Source of the DNA: Candidatus Rifleibacteriota bacterium
GTDB taxonomy: Bacteria > Muiribacteriota > Ozemobacteria > Ozemobacterales > Ozemobacteraceae
Direction: 5' to 3'
Assembly: GCA_905236675.1 (NCBI GenBank)
Contig: CAJOND010000001.1
Span: 1-64,000, forward strand
Length of the DNA: 64,000 nt
The position numbers and the translations under genes were made by a program. This document shows, piece by piece, positions 55,072 through 63,668 of the stretch (position 1 is the stretch's first letter; every line of letters begins with the position of its first letter). Under the pieces are notes generated by a model that was given only the letters and a program-made list of their open reading frames with translations, had not been told where the DNA came from and made no database searches.

Positions 55072-55139
55072 ACTCTAGTTAAGTCACCTTTTCGGCACTA
55101 TGTGCCACTTCCCCTCAAGGGGAAGCTTTAGAAATAATA
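55072..55139 (+). repeat. Dispersed repeat family A, copy 2 (short form)
   Basis: ACTCTAGTTAAGTCACC, a GGCACTATGTGCC hairpin, CCCCTCAAGGGG and GAAGCTTTAGAAATAATA follow in order. The ends match 63197-63270 (ACTCTAGTTAAGTCACC and GGGGCTTTAGAACAATA); the middle is shorter. It lies 16 bases after the palindromic repeat. Confidence 0.7.
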
Positions 55140-55233
55140 CTTTAACGATAATTGAGCATCACTCCCTTTTGTATAGGGGGATTAAGTGGAATTTAAAAAA
55201 AATTAGAGTAATTTAATTTTTGACTAAAAAGCT

Positions 55234-55250
55234 AGTTTTAGCACAGCCTC
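55234..55250 (-). repeat. Terminal repeat of family B at the permease 3' end
   Basis: On the minus strand GAGGCTGTGCTAAAACT matches 10112-10128 at 16 of 17 bases and the terminal repeat at 51354. It lies 16 bases past the permease stop. The other end was not found, so this is a solo end or remnant. Confidence 0.5.
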
Positions 55251-55265
55251 GAGTAATGACTGGTG

Positions 55266-57491
55266 TTACCACAGGTAGTTGCGTGTAACAACAGAGTGGA
55301 CGAGAATTGAAGTAGGCATGTCTTTTAGCATGGTTTTGTAGGTTTCATGCCATTTTCCGCTATCTTCATCCTTAGGCAGTTCAAAACCTAAGAAAACGCA
55401 GCAAGCATCGGAAGAACTCTTATGAAGTGTTTCTGCAAAGCTATCTTCTGAAACAACCACTTCTATTTCTGCATCCATTCTAGCTTCGTCAATAAGCTGT
55501 TTAAGCTCGTTTTCAGCTTCAGTTAAACCATCATTATTTCTCATAAATCGCTTAACAATCAATCTGCTGTTAGAATATTCAGGGCTGTGCATAAGCAAAT
55601 AGGCAAGCAACATCATTAAAGGTCCGTTTTCATGACCTCTCCACCACAAGTCAATGCGTTTAGCCTTTTCAGGAATTGGATTACCGCCATCGTGAATGAT
55701 AACCTGATTAATATTAAGCATTGTAGCTTCTCTTAAGAAAGCCAGGTAGTCGCTTAATTTTTCGGAAGTAGCTGTCCAGCCACAGGCTAGGATATTTGGT
55801 CTTATAGGCGTGTAGGCTGTTCCTCTAAGTAAGGTTCTAACACCGTCTTGCAGTGTGTCACCAATTACTACATGAGGAAAAGCTTTCATATTATTTGTTT
55901 CAAGGAAATCAAGAAGTTGCTTTATGGCTTCATCTCTCTTGTCGTGCAAATCTTCTATGCTGCCTTTCAGAACATTTGCTAGAGTTACCATGCCCTTATT
56001 AGCATTTAAGCGTTCTGCATAGTTTACAAGAGAACTGCGTTTGTTTGGATCGCCACTTAAAACGAGAATTGATGGGCGCCAGTTCCTGTCATCATCATGG
56101 AAGCTTTGTAAAGCAAAGAGAGCTTTTCTTATTCTTGAATAGAGATAGCCTCTACGAGCATCACCAAAAGAGGCATTCATGTCTCTTCGTCGTAAGTACC
56201 ATATAAGCACGCAAAGTACAGCAAAGGCTACAAGAGCATATTTGGGGTCGGTTAGTATTGCAGAGCCAAAGCTGAGTATGGTTCCTAGCAAAGCAAAAGA
56301 CCAGTGATAGTGTTTGAATCTAGGTCGGTAAGATGGGTTTGCTGTATAAAGCTCAACAAAGGCGGCAAGATTAAGCAGACCAAAAGTATAAAGGAAAAAC
56401 ATACCCATTATTCCTGCTACAGAGTTGAGGAACTTGCCTCCGCTTCCGTTTCCGCCAATGCATAACATTATGATAGTAGCTACAATGCAGAAATATAAAC
56501 CGTTTACAGGCTCGTTATTTTTGCCTTTTCCCTTTGCAAAAGGACCTAAAAATGGCAGTATTTCATCTTTCGCAATTGCTTGTAAAACTCTAGGAGCTCC
56601 AACAAAACGCCCTAGAGCACTAGAAAGGGTTGCTGCACAAACGCCAGCAATAACCATAAAACCTGCCCCAAAGAGTGCGTTATTTTTCATTACTTCAAAG
56701 GGGTGATTAATTAACTCTTCACGAGTGAACGCACCGCCGTAAAGCAGTATTTGCAAGCCATAAACTGATGAAGCAACAAGCAAAGAATAAATTGTTCCCC
56801 TAAGCATATTCTTACCGGGGTCTTCTAAGTCGCCTGACATATTAATACCAGCAATAAAACCTGTTACAGAAGGAAAGTATATTGCAAATAAACTCCAAAA
56901 TGGTGTTCCTCCTTTAGTTGGTTCTAAAGGGTTAAGATTCATCTTGAAAGTTTCAACAGAAAAATGCTGACCAGCTCCTACTAAATATATAAAAATTGAA
57001 GTAAAGAGCACCGCCATAATCACATACTGGGTTTTTATGGCCCAATCAGCACCAATTCTTGCAATAGCAAAAAGAATTATCGCTGCAGCAAGACCTATGT
57101 ACATAAAATATCCTGCTGTAGATGGGAATGCTACGGTTATTGCTTCCGTAAAGCCTAACAGATAAAAGGTTATTGAAATAACCTGCGCTAGAAATAAGGC
57201 AATGCCTATTGCACCGCCAAATTCTGCCCCTAAAACACGGGAAACCATATAGTAGGCTCCACCGCCTTCTACCTGCATATTGGTTGAAATAGCTCCTACA
57301 GAGAAGGTCGTTAGAAAAGTTATAAACTGAGCAAGGGCTAATATGATTAAAGCGTTGATTATGCCAGCGTCGCCAGTAACGAAATTGGCGCGCATAAACA
57401 TTATGACGCCAAAAATCGTTAAAATACTTGGTGTAAAGACACCTGCGAAGGTTCCAAATTTTACTGATTTATTTTCTGCTGTATTTTCCAT
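55266..57491 (-). CDS. SLC12-like (APC superfamily) cation-chloride or amino acid transporter
   Basis: The 741-residue protein starts with FGTFAGVFTPSILTIFGVIM then FMRANFVTGDAG, the signature first helix of cation-chloride cotransporter-like proteins. About 12 helices run to residue 430. Further motifs are QVEGGGAYYMVSRVLGAEFG and FPSVTGFIAGINMSGDLEDP. The C-terminal 300 residues are cytoplasmic, with SILVLSGDPNKRSSLVNYAE as in the SLC12 regulatory domain. In bacteria such proteins may move K+ and Cl- or amino acids; the substrate cannot be read here. No clear operon partner. Confidence 0.85.
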   Translation of the reverse strand: MENTAENKSVKFGTFAGVFTPSILTIFGVIMFMRANFVTGDAGIINALIILALAQFITFLTTFSVGAISTNMQVEGGGAYYMVSRVLGAEFGGAIGIALFLAQVISITFYLLGFTEAITVAFPSTAGYFMYIGLAAAIILFAIARIGADWAIKTQYVIMAVLFTSIFIYLVGAGQHFSVETFKMNLNPLEPTKGGTPFWSLFAIYFPSVTGFIAGINMSGDLEDPGKNMLRGTIYSLLVASSVYGLQILLYGGAFTREELINHPFEVMKNNALFGAGFMVIAGVCAATLSSALGRFVGAPRVLQAIAKDEILPFLGPFAKGKGKNNEPVNGLYFCIVATIIMLCIGGNGSGGKFLNSVAGIMGMFFLYTFGLLNLAAFVELYTANPSYRPRFKHYHWSFALLGTILSFGSAILTDPKYALVAFAVLCVLIWYLRRRDMNASFGDARRGYLYSRIRKALFALQSFHDDDRNWRPSILVLSGDPNKRSSLVNYAERLNANKGMVTLANVLKGSIEDLHDKRDEAIKQLLDFLETNNMKAFPHVVIGDTLQDGVRTLLRGTAYTPIRPNILACGWTATSEKLSDYLAFLREATMLNINQVIIHDGGNPIPEKAKRIDLWWRGHENGPLMMLLAYLLMHSPEYSNSRLIVKRFMRNNDGLTEAENELKQLIDEARMDAEIEVVVSEDSFAETLHKSSSDACCVFLGFELPKDEDSGKWHETYKTMLKDMPTSILVHSVVTRNYLW

Positions 57492-57588
57492 GCAAAGGAT
57501 TATATTACAAGATTAGGTGAAATTGCAAAAATTAATCAGATTACTAGGTCTATGGTGAATTCTTGAATAAAATTGTAAAAGATTATTG

Positions 57589-57735
57589 TTAAACTTGCTT
57601 TTCTTTTATCATCAGCACAACGGCATCACATTCAATGGAACGGCCTTCACCAACACTGTCCATCTTTTCGTTTGTAGCTGCTTTTATGGAAATTCTGTTT
57701 TCGTTGATACTATATATTTCTTTGATAATGCTCAT
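57589..57735 (-). pseudogene. ispF: 3' remnant of 2-C-methyl-D-erythritol 2,4-cyclodiphosphate synthase (ispF)
   Basis: The last 49 residues of the frame match the C-terminus of IspF, an isoprenoid (MEP) pathway enzyme: RISIKAATNEKM followed by VGEGRSIECDAVVLMIKE, where intact proteins read NIKATTTEKLGFIGRGEGIAA then AVVLL. Intact IspF is about 160 residues. The missing part would lie at higher coordinates, but the hsdR 3' end (57788) is there instead. The frame does extend further upstream, but without homology. It appears that the restriction locus or a related rearrangement cut the gene. Confidence 0.7.
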
Positions 57736-57787
57736 CAACAATTTTTTTCCCTTTTTTATAATTAATTTATTGCAGTGATAAAACCCA

Positions 57788-60700
57788 TTATGGATTATAA
57801 CTCTTACGAGGTTCAGCAACCATTAAAGTCTTGGTTTCTGACATTTCATATATATTAGCTTTATGCTCATGTACGGTTTTAGGCATTTCAAATGGCTTTC
57901 CTTCTTTATTATAGGTAACATTAAATACCAAATCTGAAAGCCATTTTTTGAATGAAAGATTATCTTGGAACTGCTTAAACAATTCCATATTATCAGCCAT
58001 AATAGAGAAAATAACCTGTTGCAAAGCTCGTTCACTCTCTAATCTAGCACTCTGTTCATCCGAATTTTTCATGGCATTCTGATATTTTTCATCTTTTGAA
58101 ACCATAGTAGGTATTTCACTGATTTGACGACGAACATTGTCTGGCTGTTTCCAATCTATATTACCGAATAAATCATTAAATTCAGTAACAATAACAGAGA
58201 GTAAATCTAATTCTGGTTGAACAATAGAACCTGGTTTGCCGGTTGGAACAGGTGCAATTTCTGTATTATCGTCTTCAAGTTGTATAGAAACAGCATCTTT
58301 AGCTTCATTTCTATAACTTTCCAAATCAATGGTTTCCAATATTCCTTTGGACAAATCATCTGTTGCTGGTGAAGGTAATTTAGGTATTAAAAGATTAAGA
58401 AAGATTGAAAGCTTTTCCCATTCAGCATTCCCGTAAGGAAGAATAGCCCCAAGAAAACTGTAAGTTCTGCAAAACATCTTAGCAACACTTTTAAATTCAA
58501 TCTGGTCATCTGGTTCTAGCTGTTTATAGTTTTTTGAGCATTTATCTAGAATATAATCAAGTTTATCTCGTTCAACCCCATCTAGATAATAACCGACTTC
58601 TGTTTCAACATCTTTTTGAGAATAGACTTGATGTTTTTCCATCGTAGAAATCAAATCGTAAAGTTTGTTAGGGTCAGTTTCGCCAGAAAGAATAGTAGTT
58701 CGATAATAGCGTGAAAAAGCATCTGCGATTGTTTCTTGTTTGTTGGCAAAATCAAGAACGCAGGTATCATGCTTCTTGGGATGACTTCTGTTTAATCTTG
58801 AAAGAGTCTGCACTGCCTGAATGTCTGAAAGTTGCTTGTCTACATACATAGTATGAAGCAAAGGCTCGTCAAAACCTGTCTGGAACATATCGGCAACAAC
58901 AAGTATTCTATAAGGGTCTTTCTTAAATTCTGCTGGTATCTTAGCATCTGAGAAACCATTAATGTCAGCCGATGTAAGAGCGTCATCATTTCCATGATAC
59001 TTATATTCGCCAGTAAAAGCTACTATAGCTTTATAAGGACTGTGTCTATCAGAAAGGCATTTACTAATAGCATAATAATATTCTAAACATCGTGCTATGC
59101 TGGCAGTAACGACCATAGCACGAGCCTGACCGCCAATCTTCCCTTTTGCTATAACCTGTTCATGAAAATGCTCAACCATCATAGCAGCTTTCTTACTAAT
59201 GGTGTATTCATTGCTTTCAACAAAGGCTCTAAGTTTTTTCTGTGCCCTTTTCTTATCAAATTTGGGGTCGTTTTCAACAATCTTTTTTAATTTATAGAAA
59301 CTTTCGATTGTAGTGTAGTTTTGAAGCACATCAAGAATAAATCCTTCTTGAATAGCCTGTTTCATTGTGTAAACATGAAATGGAACTCTCTTTGGCAAAC
59401 CTTCTTCGTTATAAACAGGTTTACCATTTTCATCAGTCAAAATCTTTCCAAATATTTCTATGGTCTTATTTTTAGGAGTCGCAGTAAAAGCAAAATAGCT
59501 GGCATTTTTAAGCAGTTTTCTACCCTCCATCATTGCGTTGATTTTATCTTCGTTATCCATTTCGTCGTTTGAAGCAAGCCCCGACAGAGCAATATTCATC
59601 TGTGCAGAATTACGTCCATTTTGTCCTGAATGAGCCTCGTCGATCAGAATGGCAAACTTATTATTTTTTTGTTCAGCACCAAATTCAGAAACAATATAAG
59701 GGAACTTTTCTATTGTGGTAATAATGATTCTTTTACCCTCTTCAATAGACTTTTTCAAATCGCTGGAATGTTCAGCCCAGGCGACAACAGAGCTTACTTG
59801 AGCAAATTGCTTGATATTGTCACGTATTTGCTTGTCTAGAATACGCCTGTCTGTTACAACAAGAATTGAATTAAAAATCGGGTGAGCATTTTCCTCTAAT
59901 TCCATAAGCCGATAGGCAAGCCATGCTATAGAATTAGACTTTCCACTGCCTGCACTATGCTGAATTAGATAACGTTCCCCAACGCCTTTTTTTTCAACAT
60001 CAGCAATCAGTTTTTCGACAACATCTAACTGATGATATCTTGGAAAAATCTGCTTTAAGTTTTTCCTTTTGGTTTCATTGTCAACTTCTTCAATAACCTG
60101 AGCATAGCTTTCTATAATACGAGTCAGCTTTTCTTTTGTTAATATGTCTTTCCAAAGATAGTCTGTCATAATGCCATCTGGATTAGGCGGATTCCCGGCA
60201 CCATCTTTATAACCCTTGTCAAAAGGTAAAAACCAAGAGTTTTTATCTGCAAGCCTAGTACAAAACTTAATTCTTGCATCGTCTAACGCAAAATGAACAA
60301 TACAGCGTTTAAAAGTAAAAAGTGTTTCTTTGGGGCTTCGGTCATTTTTATATTGTTGAACTGCGTCGTCTACATTCTGCTTAGTTAGCTGATTTTTTAA
60401 CTCAAAGGTAATTACAGGTAAACCATTTATGAACACGCACATATCTAATGCCAGTTTGCTTGCATCTATGGAATAACGCAACTGTCTTGTTACACTAAAT
60501 ATATTTTTATCAAAATTAGCCTTTGATTTAGCGTTATTCTTGTTTGGAGTGAGATAGAACATAATCAAATCTGCAGGATAAACCTTTATTCCATTTCGTA
60601 AAACATCAATAACACCACGTTTGACTAGTTCCCCCTGTAAACGGTTAAGAAAAGCTCTTTTTTTCTGTTCACTTTTAAAGACTCCGAGCTTTTCCATCTC

Positions 60701-60862
60701 TTCTGATTGCGTATTACTTAAAAAACCGAACAAACGAGTTTCATCTATGGCATATTCTTTGTTATAATCGTTGTTTGAGCCTTCTTCATAGCCGTTATGC
60801 TCAACGAGCCACTTTACTATAAGCGTTTCTAGTCCAGATTCTTTTGTATTGGTGAAAGCCAT
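57788..60862 (-). CDS. hsdR: Type I restriction enzyme R subunit
   Basis: HsdR carries the nuclease and translocase of a type I restriction complex. The 1024-residue protein has the PD-(D/E)xK nuclease (about 125-165; INGLPVITFELKNQ, ELK at 154-156), the motor with Walker A SAGSGKS at 303-309, DEAH at 408-411 and helicase motifs to about 720 (FQTGFDEPLL, QTLSRLNRSHP), then a helical C-terminal part contacting the methylase. The length is typical and no lesion is seen. The ribosome site AAGGAAG lies about eight bases before ATG. hsdS is upstream with a TA pair between; hsdM is absent. Confidence 0.95.
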   Translation of the reverse strand: MAFTNTKESGLETLIVKWLVEHNGYEEGSNNDYNKEYAIDETRLFGFLSNTQSEEMEKLGVFKSEQKKRAFLNRLQGELVKRGVIDVLRNGIKVYPADLIMFYLTPNKNNAKSKANFDKNIFSVTRQLRYSIDASKLALDMCVFINGLPVITFELKNQLTKQNVDDAVQQYKNDRSPKETLFTFKRCIVHFALDDARIKFCTRLADKNSWFLPFDKGYKDGAGNPPNPDGIMTDYLWKDILTKEKLTRIIESYAQVIEEVDNETKRKNLKQIFPRYHQLDVVEKLIADVEKKGVGERYLIQHSAGSGKSNSIAWLAYRLMELEENAHPIFNSILVVTDRRILDKQIRDNIKQFAQVSSVVAWAEHSSDLKKSIEEGKRIIITTIEKFPYIVSEFGAEQKNNKFAILIDEAHSGQNGRNSAQMNIALSGLASNDEMDNEDKINAMMEGRKLLKNASYFAFTATPKNKTIEIFGKILTDENGKPVYNEEGLPKRVPFHVYTMKQAIQEGFILDVLQNYTTIESFYKLKKIVENDPKFDKKRAQKKLRAFVESNEYTISKKAAMMVEHFHEQVIAKGKIGGQARAMVVTASIARCLEYYYAISKCLSDRHSPYKAIVAFTGEYKYHGNDDALTSADINGFSDAKIPAEFKKDPYRILVVADMFQTGFDEPLLHTMYVDKQLSDIQAVQTLSRLNRSHPKKHDTCVLDFANKQETIADAFSRYYRTTILSGETDPNKLYDLISTMEKHQVYSQKDVETEVGYYLDGVERDKLDYILDKCSKNYKQLEPDDQIEFKSVAKMFCRTYSFLGAILPYGNAEWEKLSIFLNLLIPKLPSPATDDLSKGILETIDLESYRNEAKDAVSIQLEDDNTEIAPVPTGKPGSIVQPELDLLSVIVTEFNDLFGNIDWKQPDNVRRQISEIPTMVSKDEKYQNAMKNSDEQSARLESERALQQVIFSIMADNMELFKQFQDNLSFKKWLSDLVFNVTYNKEGKPFEMPKTVHEHKANIYEMSETKTLMVAEPRKSYNP

Positions 60863-60907
60863 TATATAAAACTTCCTTTATTTCTTTTACTACTTTAATT
60901 ATAAAAA

Positions 60908-61234
60908 CTATTTCGAGGATAAAATACTTATGACATTATTTTTATCTAAATTCTGTAATTCACCTAATCGAAATATAAAGCTATCCCTTGGCAATAATAA
61001 TTTTTTAGAAATCCTTATAGTGGATGGCTTTAATAATCCTGCTTCTTTCCATTCTAAAATCTGATATTCGTCTTTATAACTAGTTCTAGGTGCATGACTG
61101 GTTATCTTTAGCGATAATACTAAACATTTTGTATTATCAATAATTAATACAGGTCTATTTTTGATTATATTTGGTTCATCTTCAAAAGCAACCTTCGCTA
61201 GCCAAATATCCCACTTATTTAACGATGGAATCAT
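60908..61234 (-). CDS. PemK/MazF-family toxin
   Basis: The 108-residue protein is probably a ribosome-independent mRNA endonuclease. Family features: KWDIWLAKVAFEDEP at the start, IIKNRPVLIIDNTKC, a strand with LSLKITSH, and RISKKLLLPRDSFIFRLGEL. ATG 61234 is preferred to the upstream ATG at 61276, which lies deep inside the antitoxin gene, because it starts with MIPSLNKWDIW and has GAGGA about nine bases upstream. It overlaps the antitoxin by 20 bases. The pair sits between hsdS and hsdR. Confidence 0.85.
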   Translation of the reverse strand: MIPSLNKWDIWLAKVAFEDEPNIIKNRPVLIIDNTKCLVLSLKITSHAPRTSYKDEYQILEWKEAGLLKPSTIRISKKLLLPRDSFIFRLGELQNLDKNNVISILSSK

Positions 61235-61502
61235 ATATGTCGTCCTCTTCGTTATTCCATTCTTTAGGTAATACATAATTCCCTTTGGAATTAATATAAC
61301 CTGCTTCTGGCATTTTTTCTAAATACTCATCTAATCTATCATTTTTTACTGATGGTCTAAAAGGTAGAGCCTGTTCCATTACTGCTTGATGAAGAAACGA
61401 ATTTATTGCTGCAACTGTAGTCAAACCTAATTTTTTAAATAAAGTATCACATTGATTTTTGAATTCTATATCAGTTCGAAGAGTTATACTAGCTTGTTTC
61501 AT
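61215..61502 (-). CDS. RelB/DinJ-family antitoxin
   Basis: The 95-residue protein starts at ATG 61502, with AAAGGAG about eight bases upstream; longer starts lack one. KQASITLRTDIEFKNQCDTL, FKKLGLTTVAAINSFLHQAV and ALPFRP are the RelB/DinJ ribbon-helix-helix pattern. The C-terminal part (about 55-95) should wrap the toxin. DinJ antitoxins normally pair with YafQ/RelE toxins, so the MazF-like partner is a mixed pairing. It probably represses its own promoter, in the AT-rich gap 61503-61662. Confidence 0.87.
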   Translation of the reverse strand: MKQASITLRTDIEFKNQCDTLFKKLGLTTVAAINSFLHQAVMEQALPFRPSVKNDRLDEYLEKMPEAGYINSKGNYVLPKEWNNEEDDIYDSIVK

Positions 61503-61662
61503 AAAAACTCCTTTTGTTGACAATTTATATATAATCATAATCATTTTATCAATTTTCATCAACAATTATTGTGTATTTACTTTAATATAAAAATAACCTT
61601 TATTTTGAACTGTTCAGAATTTCCGAATAGTTGAGATTTTGTCTAATACAAATTCTTTATAA

Positions 61663-63006
61663 TCAATCTTCCTGTTCTTCGATTTGTTCGGTGTCGGTTG
61701 AGGGTTCTGTTTGTTCTTCAGCAACAAATTCATATTCAGGTATCTCTATATCTCTAACATCAATTTTGCCTGTGACTACATCAGAGATTAGGCGAGTTTT
61801 AAACTCGGTTAGAGTTTCGATAATAGATTCAATTTTTGAAGTTTCTAAATCTATTTTTTTACAATTCTTATCTAAATATGAAACTATTTCTTTTTGTTCT
61901 TCTAATGGTGGATAAGGAATATAAATATTTTTATAATCCGTTTGTCTCATACTTGGAATGGCTGTTTGTGTAGTGTAATAATCATAATCAAAACAGGTAG
62001 ATAAATAGTAGAAATAATTTATATCAAAAAATTCATTACGAGGATATGCATTAAAAGCAGTATCAACATTCCAATATAAACCTTCTATATACTGTGGATT
62101 TTTGATAGAACCTTTTCTCCCAAGAAGAACAGCTGGACCTTTTTTATATTCTCCACAGGTTTTTATTATTGAAGTGCCACTTCCATAAACAGGAACATCT
62201 CCTTCTTTTTCTGGATCTGAACCATGTTCTATAATCATAAAATGCTTTACTTTATGAATATTCCAATGACTTGGTATTTCACCAATCCATTTAATCCCAC
62301 TGTATTTTAGAGTTATTTCATTATGGCTTTTGTTTGAGTTTTCTAAAGGCTCCACTTTTGTTTTTACTCTTATACCTTTTGTTACAGCATGTGAAACAAT
62401 TCTTTTTTTCAGTTCTTTCAAGGTTTCAATTTCTTTCTTTTTTATCTTAATCAGCTTGTTAATGCAAGAAACCTTCCAGTCGAGGAAACGCACGATTTGG
62501 TCTTGCTCTCCACGAGGAGGCACAGGAACCTTTATATTACGGAATTGAGGAGAATAAGTTCTCCATCTCATAGACATTATTCCTTTGCCAACTTTGTAGC
62601 ACTGTTGAGAAAACATAGGAGTTCTAAACAAATAATGATAATAGTAAGAATTTATCCCGAATTTAGGCTTATAAATATCATAAGCTGGACTTGTTACACC
62701 ATTATAATCAGAACAGCCTATTGCTCCCATCCAACATAATAAAATATTTACAATAATGTCGTTTTGATGAACAATTTTATAACCTTCTGCATTTCTAGCA
62801 ATATTACCTGTTGTATGCTCTATATCAGAATGTCGTCTAACTCCAACGTCAGTATATAAAGATATAAGATTTACTTCGCTAAGTGGAGAATAGTTTCTTT
62901 CGTCACGTAAATCAAATAAGGTTTTTATTCTTTGAATATTCCATTGTTCAGGAATAGAATTAAGCCAAATTTGATTTGTTTTTTTGTATTTTTCATAAGT
63001 TTTCAT
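61663..63006 (-). CDS. hsdS: Type I restriction specificity subunit
   Basis: HsdS recognises the split DNA target of a type I system. The 447-residue protein has two target domains, each introduced by a conserved box: WLNSIPEQWNIQRIKTLFDL (near 14) and WIGEIPSHWNIHKVKHFMII (near 240). Each ends with a P-x-x-EQ element (PVPPRGEQDQIVRFLDWKVS; PYPPLEEQKEIVSYLDKNC) and a conserved helix. The tail (about 425-447) is acidic. The start MKTYEKYKK is duplicated in degenerate form at 63301-63321. No hsdM gene precedes it. Confidence 0.92.
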   Translation of the reverse strand: MKTYEKYKKTNQIWLNSIPEQWNIQRIKTLFDLRDERNYSPLSEVNLISLYTDVGVRRHSDIEHTTGNIARNAEGYKIVHQNDIIVNILLCWMGAIGCSDYNGVTSPAYDIYKPKFGINSYYYHYLFRTPMFSQQCYKVGKGIMSMRWRTYSPQFRNIKVPVPPRGEQDQIVRFLDWKVSCINKLIKIKKKEIETLKELKKRIVSHAVTKGIRVKTKVEPLENSNKSHNEITLKYSGIKWIGEIPSHWNIHKVKHFMIIEHGSDPEKEGDVPVYGSGTSIIKTCGEYKKGPAVLLGRKGSIKNPQYIEGLYWNVDTAFNAYPRNEFFDINYFYYLSTCFDYDYYTTQTAIPSMRQTDYKNIYIPYPPLEEQKEIVSYLDKNCKKIDLETSKIESIIETLTEFKTRLISDVVTGKIDVRDIEIPEYEFVAEEQTEPSTDTEQIEEQED

Positions 63007-63196
63007 AAGAAGTTATTATATTTTTTTCTCTCTTGCTTTCAAAATTTACTGGACAAAAGACAAAAGCCTTTGGACTACAGATTTTGTTTAATTATAAAAC
63101 TTGGTTGGCATCAATAATACCAATCACACCTAATATTCTTTATATTCGTTCATAAGCTTATTATTTCACTTTTGTTTATTGTATTAAACAGGTTTT

Positions 63197-63270
63197 ACTC
63201 TAGTTAAGTCACCACCCCGTCAGCCATTCGGCTGCCACCCCTCCTCAAGTAGGGGCTTTAGAACAATAAC
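63197..63270 (+). repeat. Dispersed repeat family A, copy 3
   Basis: ACTCTAGTTAAGTCACCACC, CCGTCAGCC, GGCTGCCACCCCTCCTCAAG and GGGGCTTTAGAACAATA. The first part matches 55072-55090, the middle matches 1438-1489 in reverse, and the end matches 55120-55139. It lies between the intact hsdS and the duplicated hsdS start. Confidence 0.75.
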
Positions 63271-63300
63271 TACAAAAACCAACTACAATGACTACTTTTT

Positions 63301-63321
63301 TCATTTTTCGTAAGTTTTCAT
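63301..63321 (-). pseudogene. Duplicated hsdS start (seven codons, MKTYEK then stop)
   Basis: ATGAAAACTTACGAAAAATGA on the minus strand equals the first codons of hsdS (ATGAAAACTTATGAAAAATAC at 63006 down) at 18 of the first 19 bases, and the upstream bases are similar too. It ends at once in TGA and runs into repeat A. It is a remnant of a second hsdS gene or of a recombination event. Apart from it and repeat A, the 63007-63419 gap holds no gene. Confidence 0.6.
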
Positions 63322-63419
63322 AAGATGATTATATAATAATTCAAAAAGATTTAAAACACTATAGAATCTAGCGAGTAATATAAAAATATGTTATCATCAA
63401 TATATAAGAGGTAAATATT

Positions 63420-63668
63420 ATGCCCTATGACGTATTAGTAAAAAAATTAGATAGTTTAAGCGAAATACAGAAAAAATCTGTTTTTGACTATATAAATTTC
63501 CTCATTTTTCAAAATACAAATAATAATTCAGAGCATAGTAATAGATTTAATCAAAGATTAGAGTATATTGATTCTTTAAATGAAAGTAAAAGTGAAAGAA
63601 CCACAAGAAATGTTCAAGAAATTGATCAATATATAAATGAAATAAGAAATGAAGAACGAGTATTCTAA
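63420..63668 (+). CDS. Small antitoxin-like protein of a VapBC-type pair
   Basis: The 82-residue protein starts MPYDVLVKKLDSLSEIQKKS then VFDYINFLIF, a pattern of small antitoxins paired with PIN toxins. Residues 35-82 are hydrophilic and probably disordered until toxin-bound. The ribosome site AGAGG is nine bases before ATG. It overlaps the PIN gene by 20 bases. Confidence 0.75.
   Translation: MPYDVLVKKLDSLSEIQKKSVFDYINFLIFQNTNNNSEHSNRFNQRLEYIDSLNESKSERTTRNVQEIDQYINEIRNEERVF

Noticed and set aside
54940..55131. Frame encoding 63 residues between sdaA and the permease
   Set aside because: It is made of dispersed palindromic repeats (GTCATTGCGAGG type and family A) and has no ribosome site.
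57736..57819. Upstream extension of the ispF fragment as a separate small gene
   Set aside because: It overlaps the hsdR 3' end, shows no homology and has no ribosome site.
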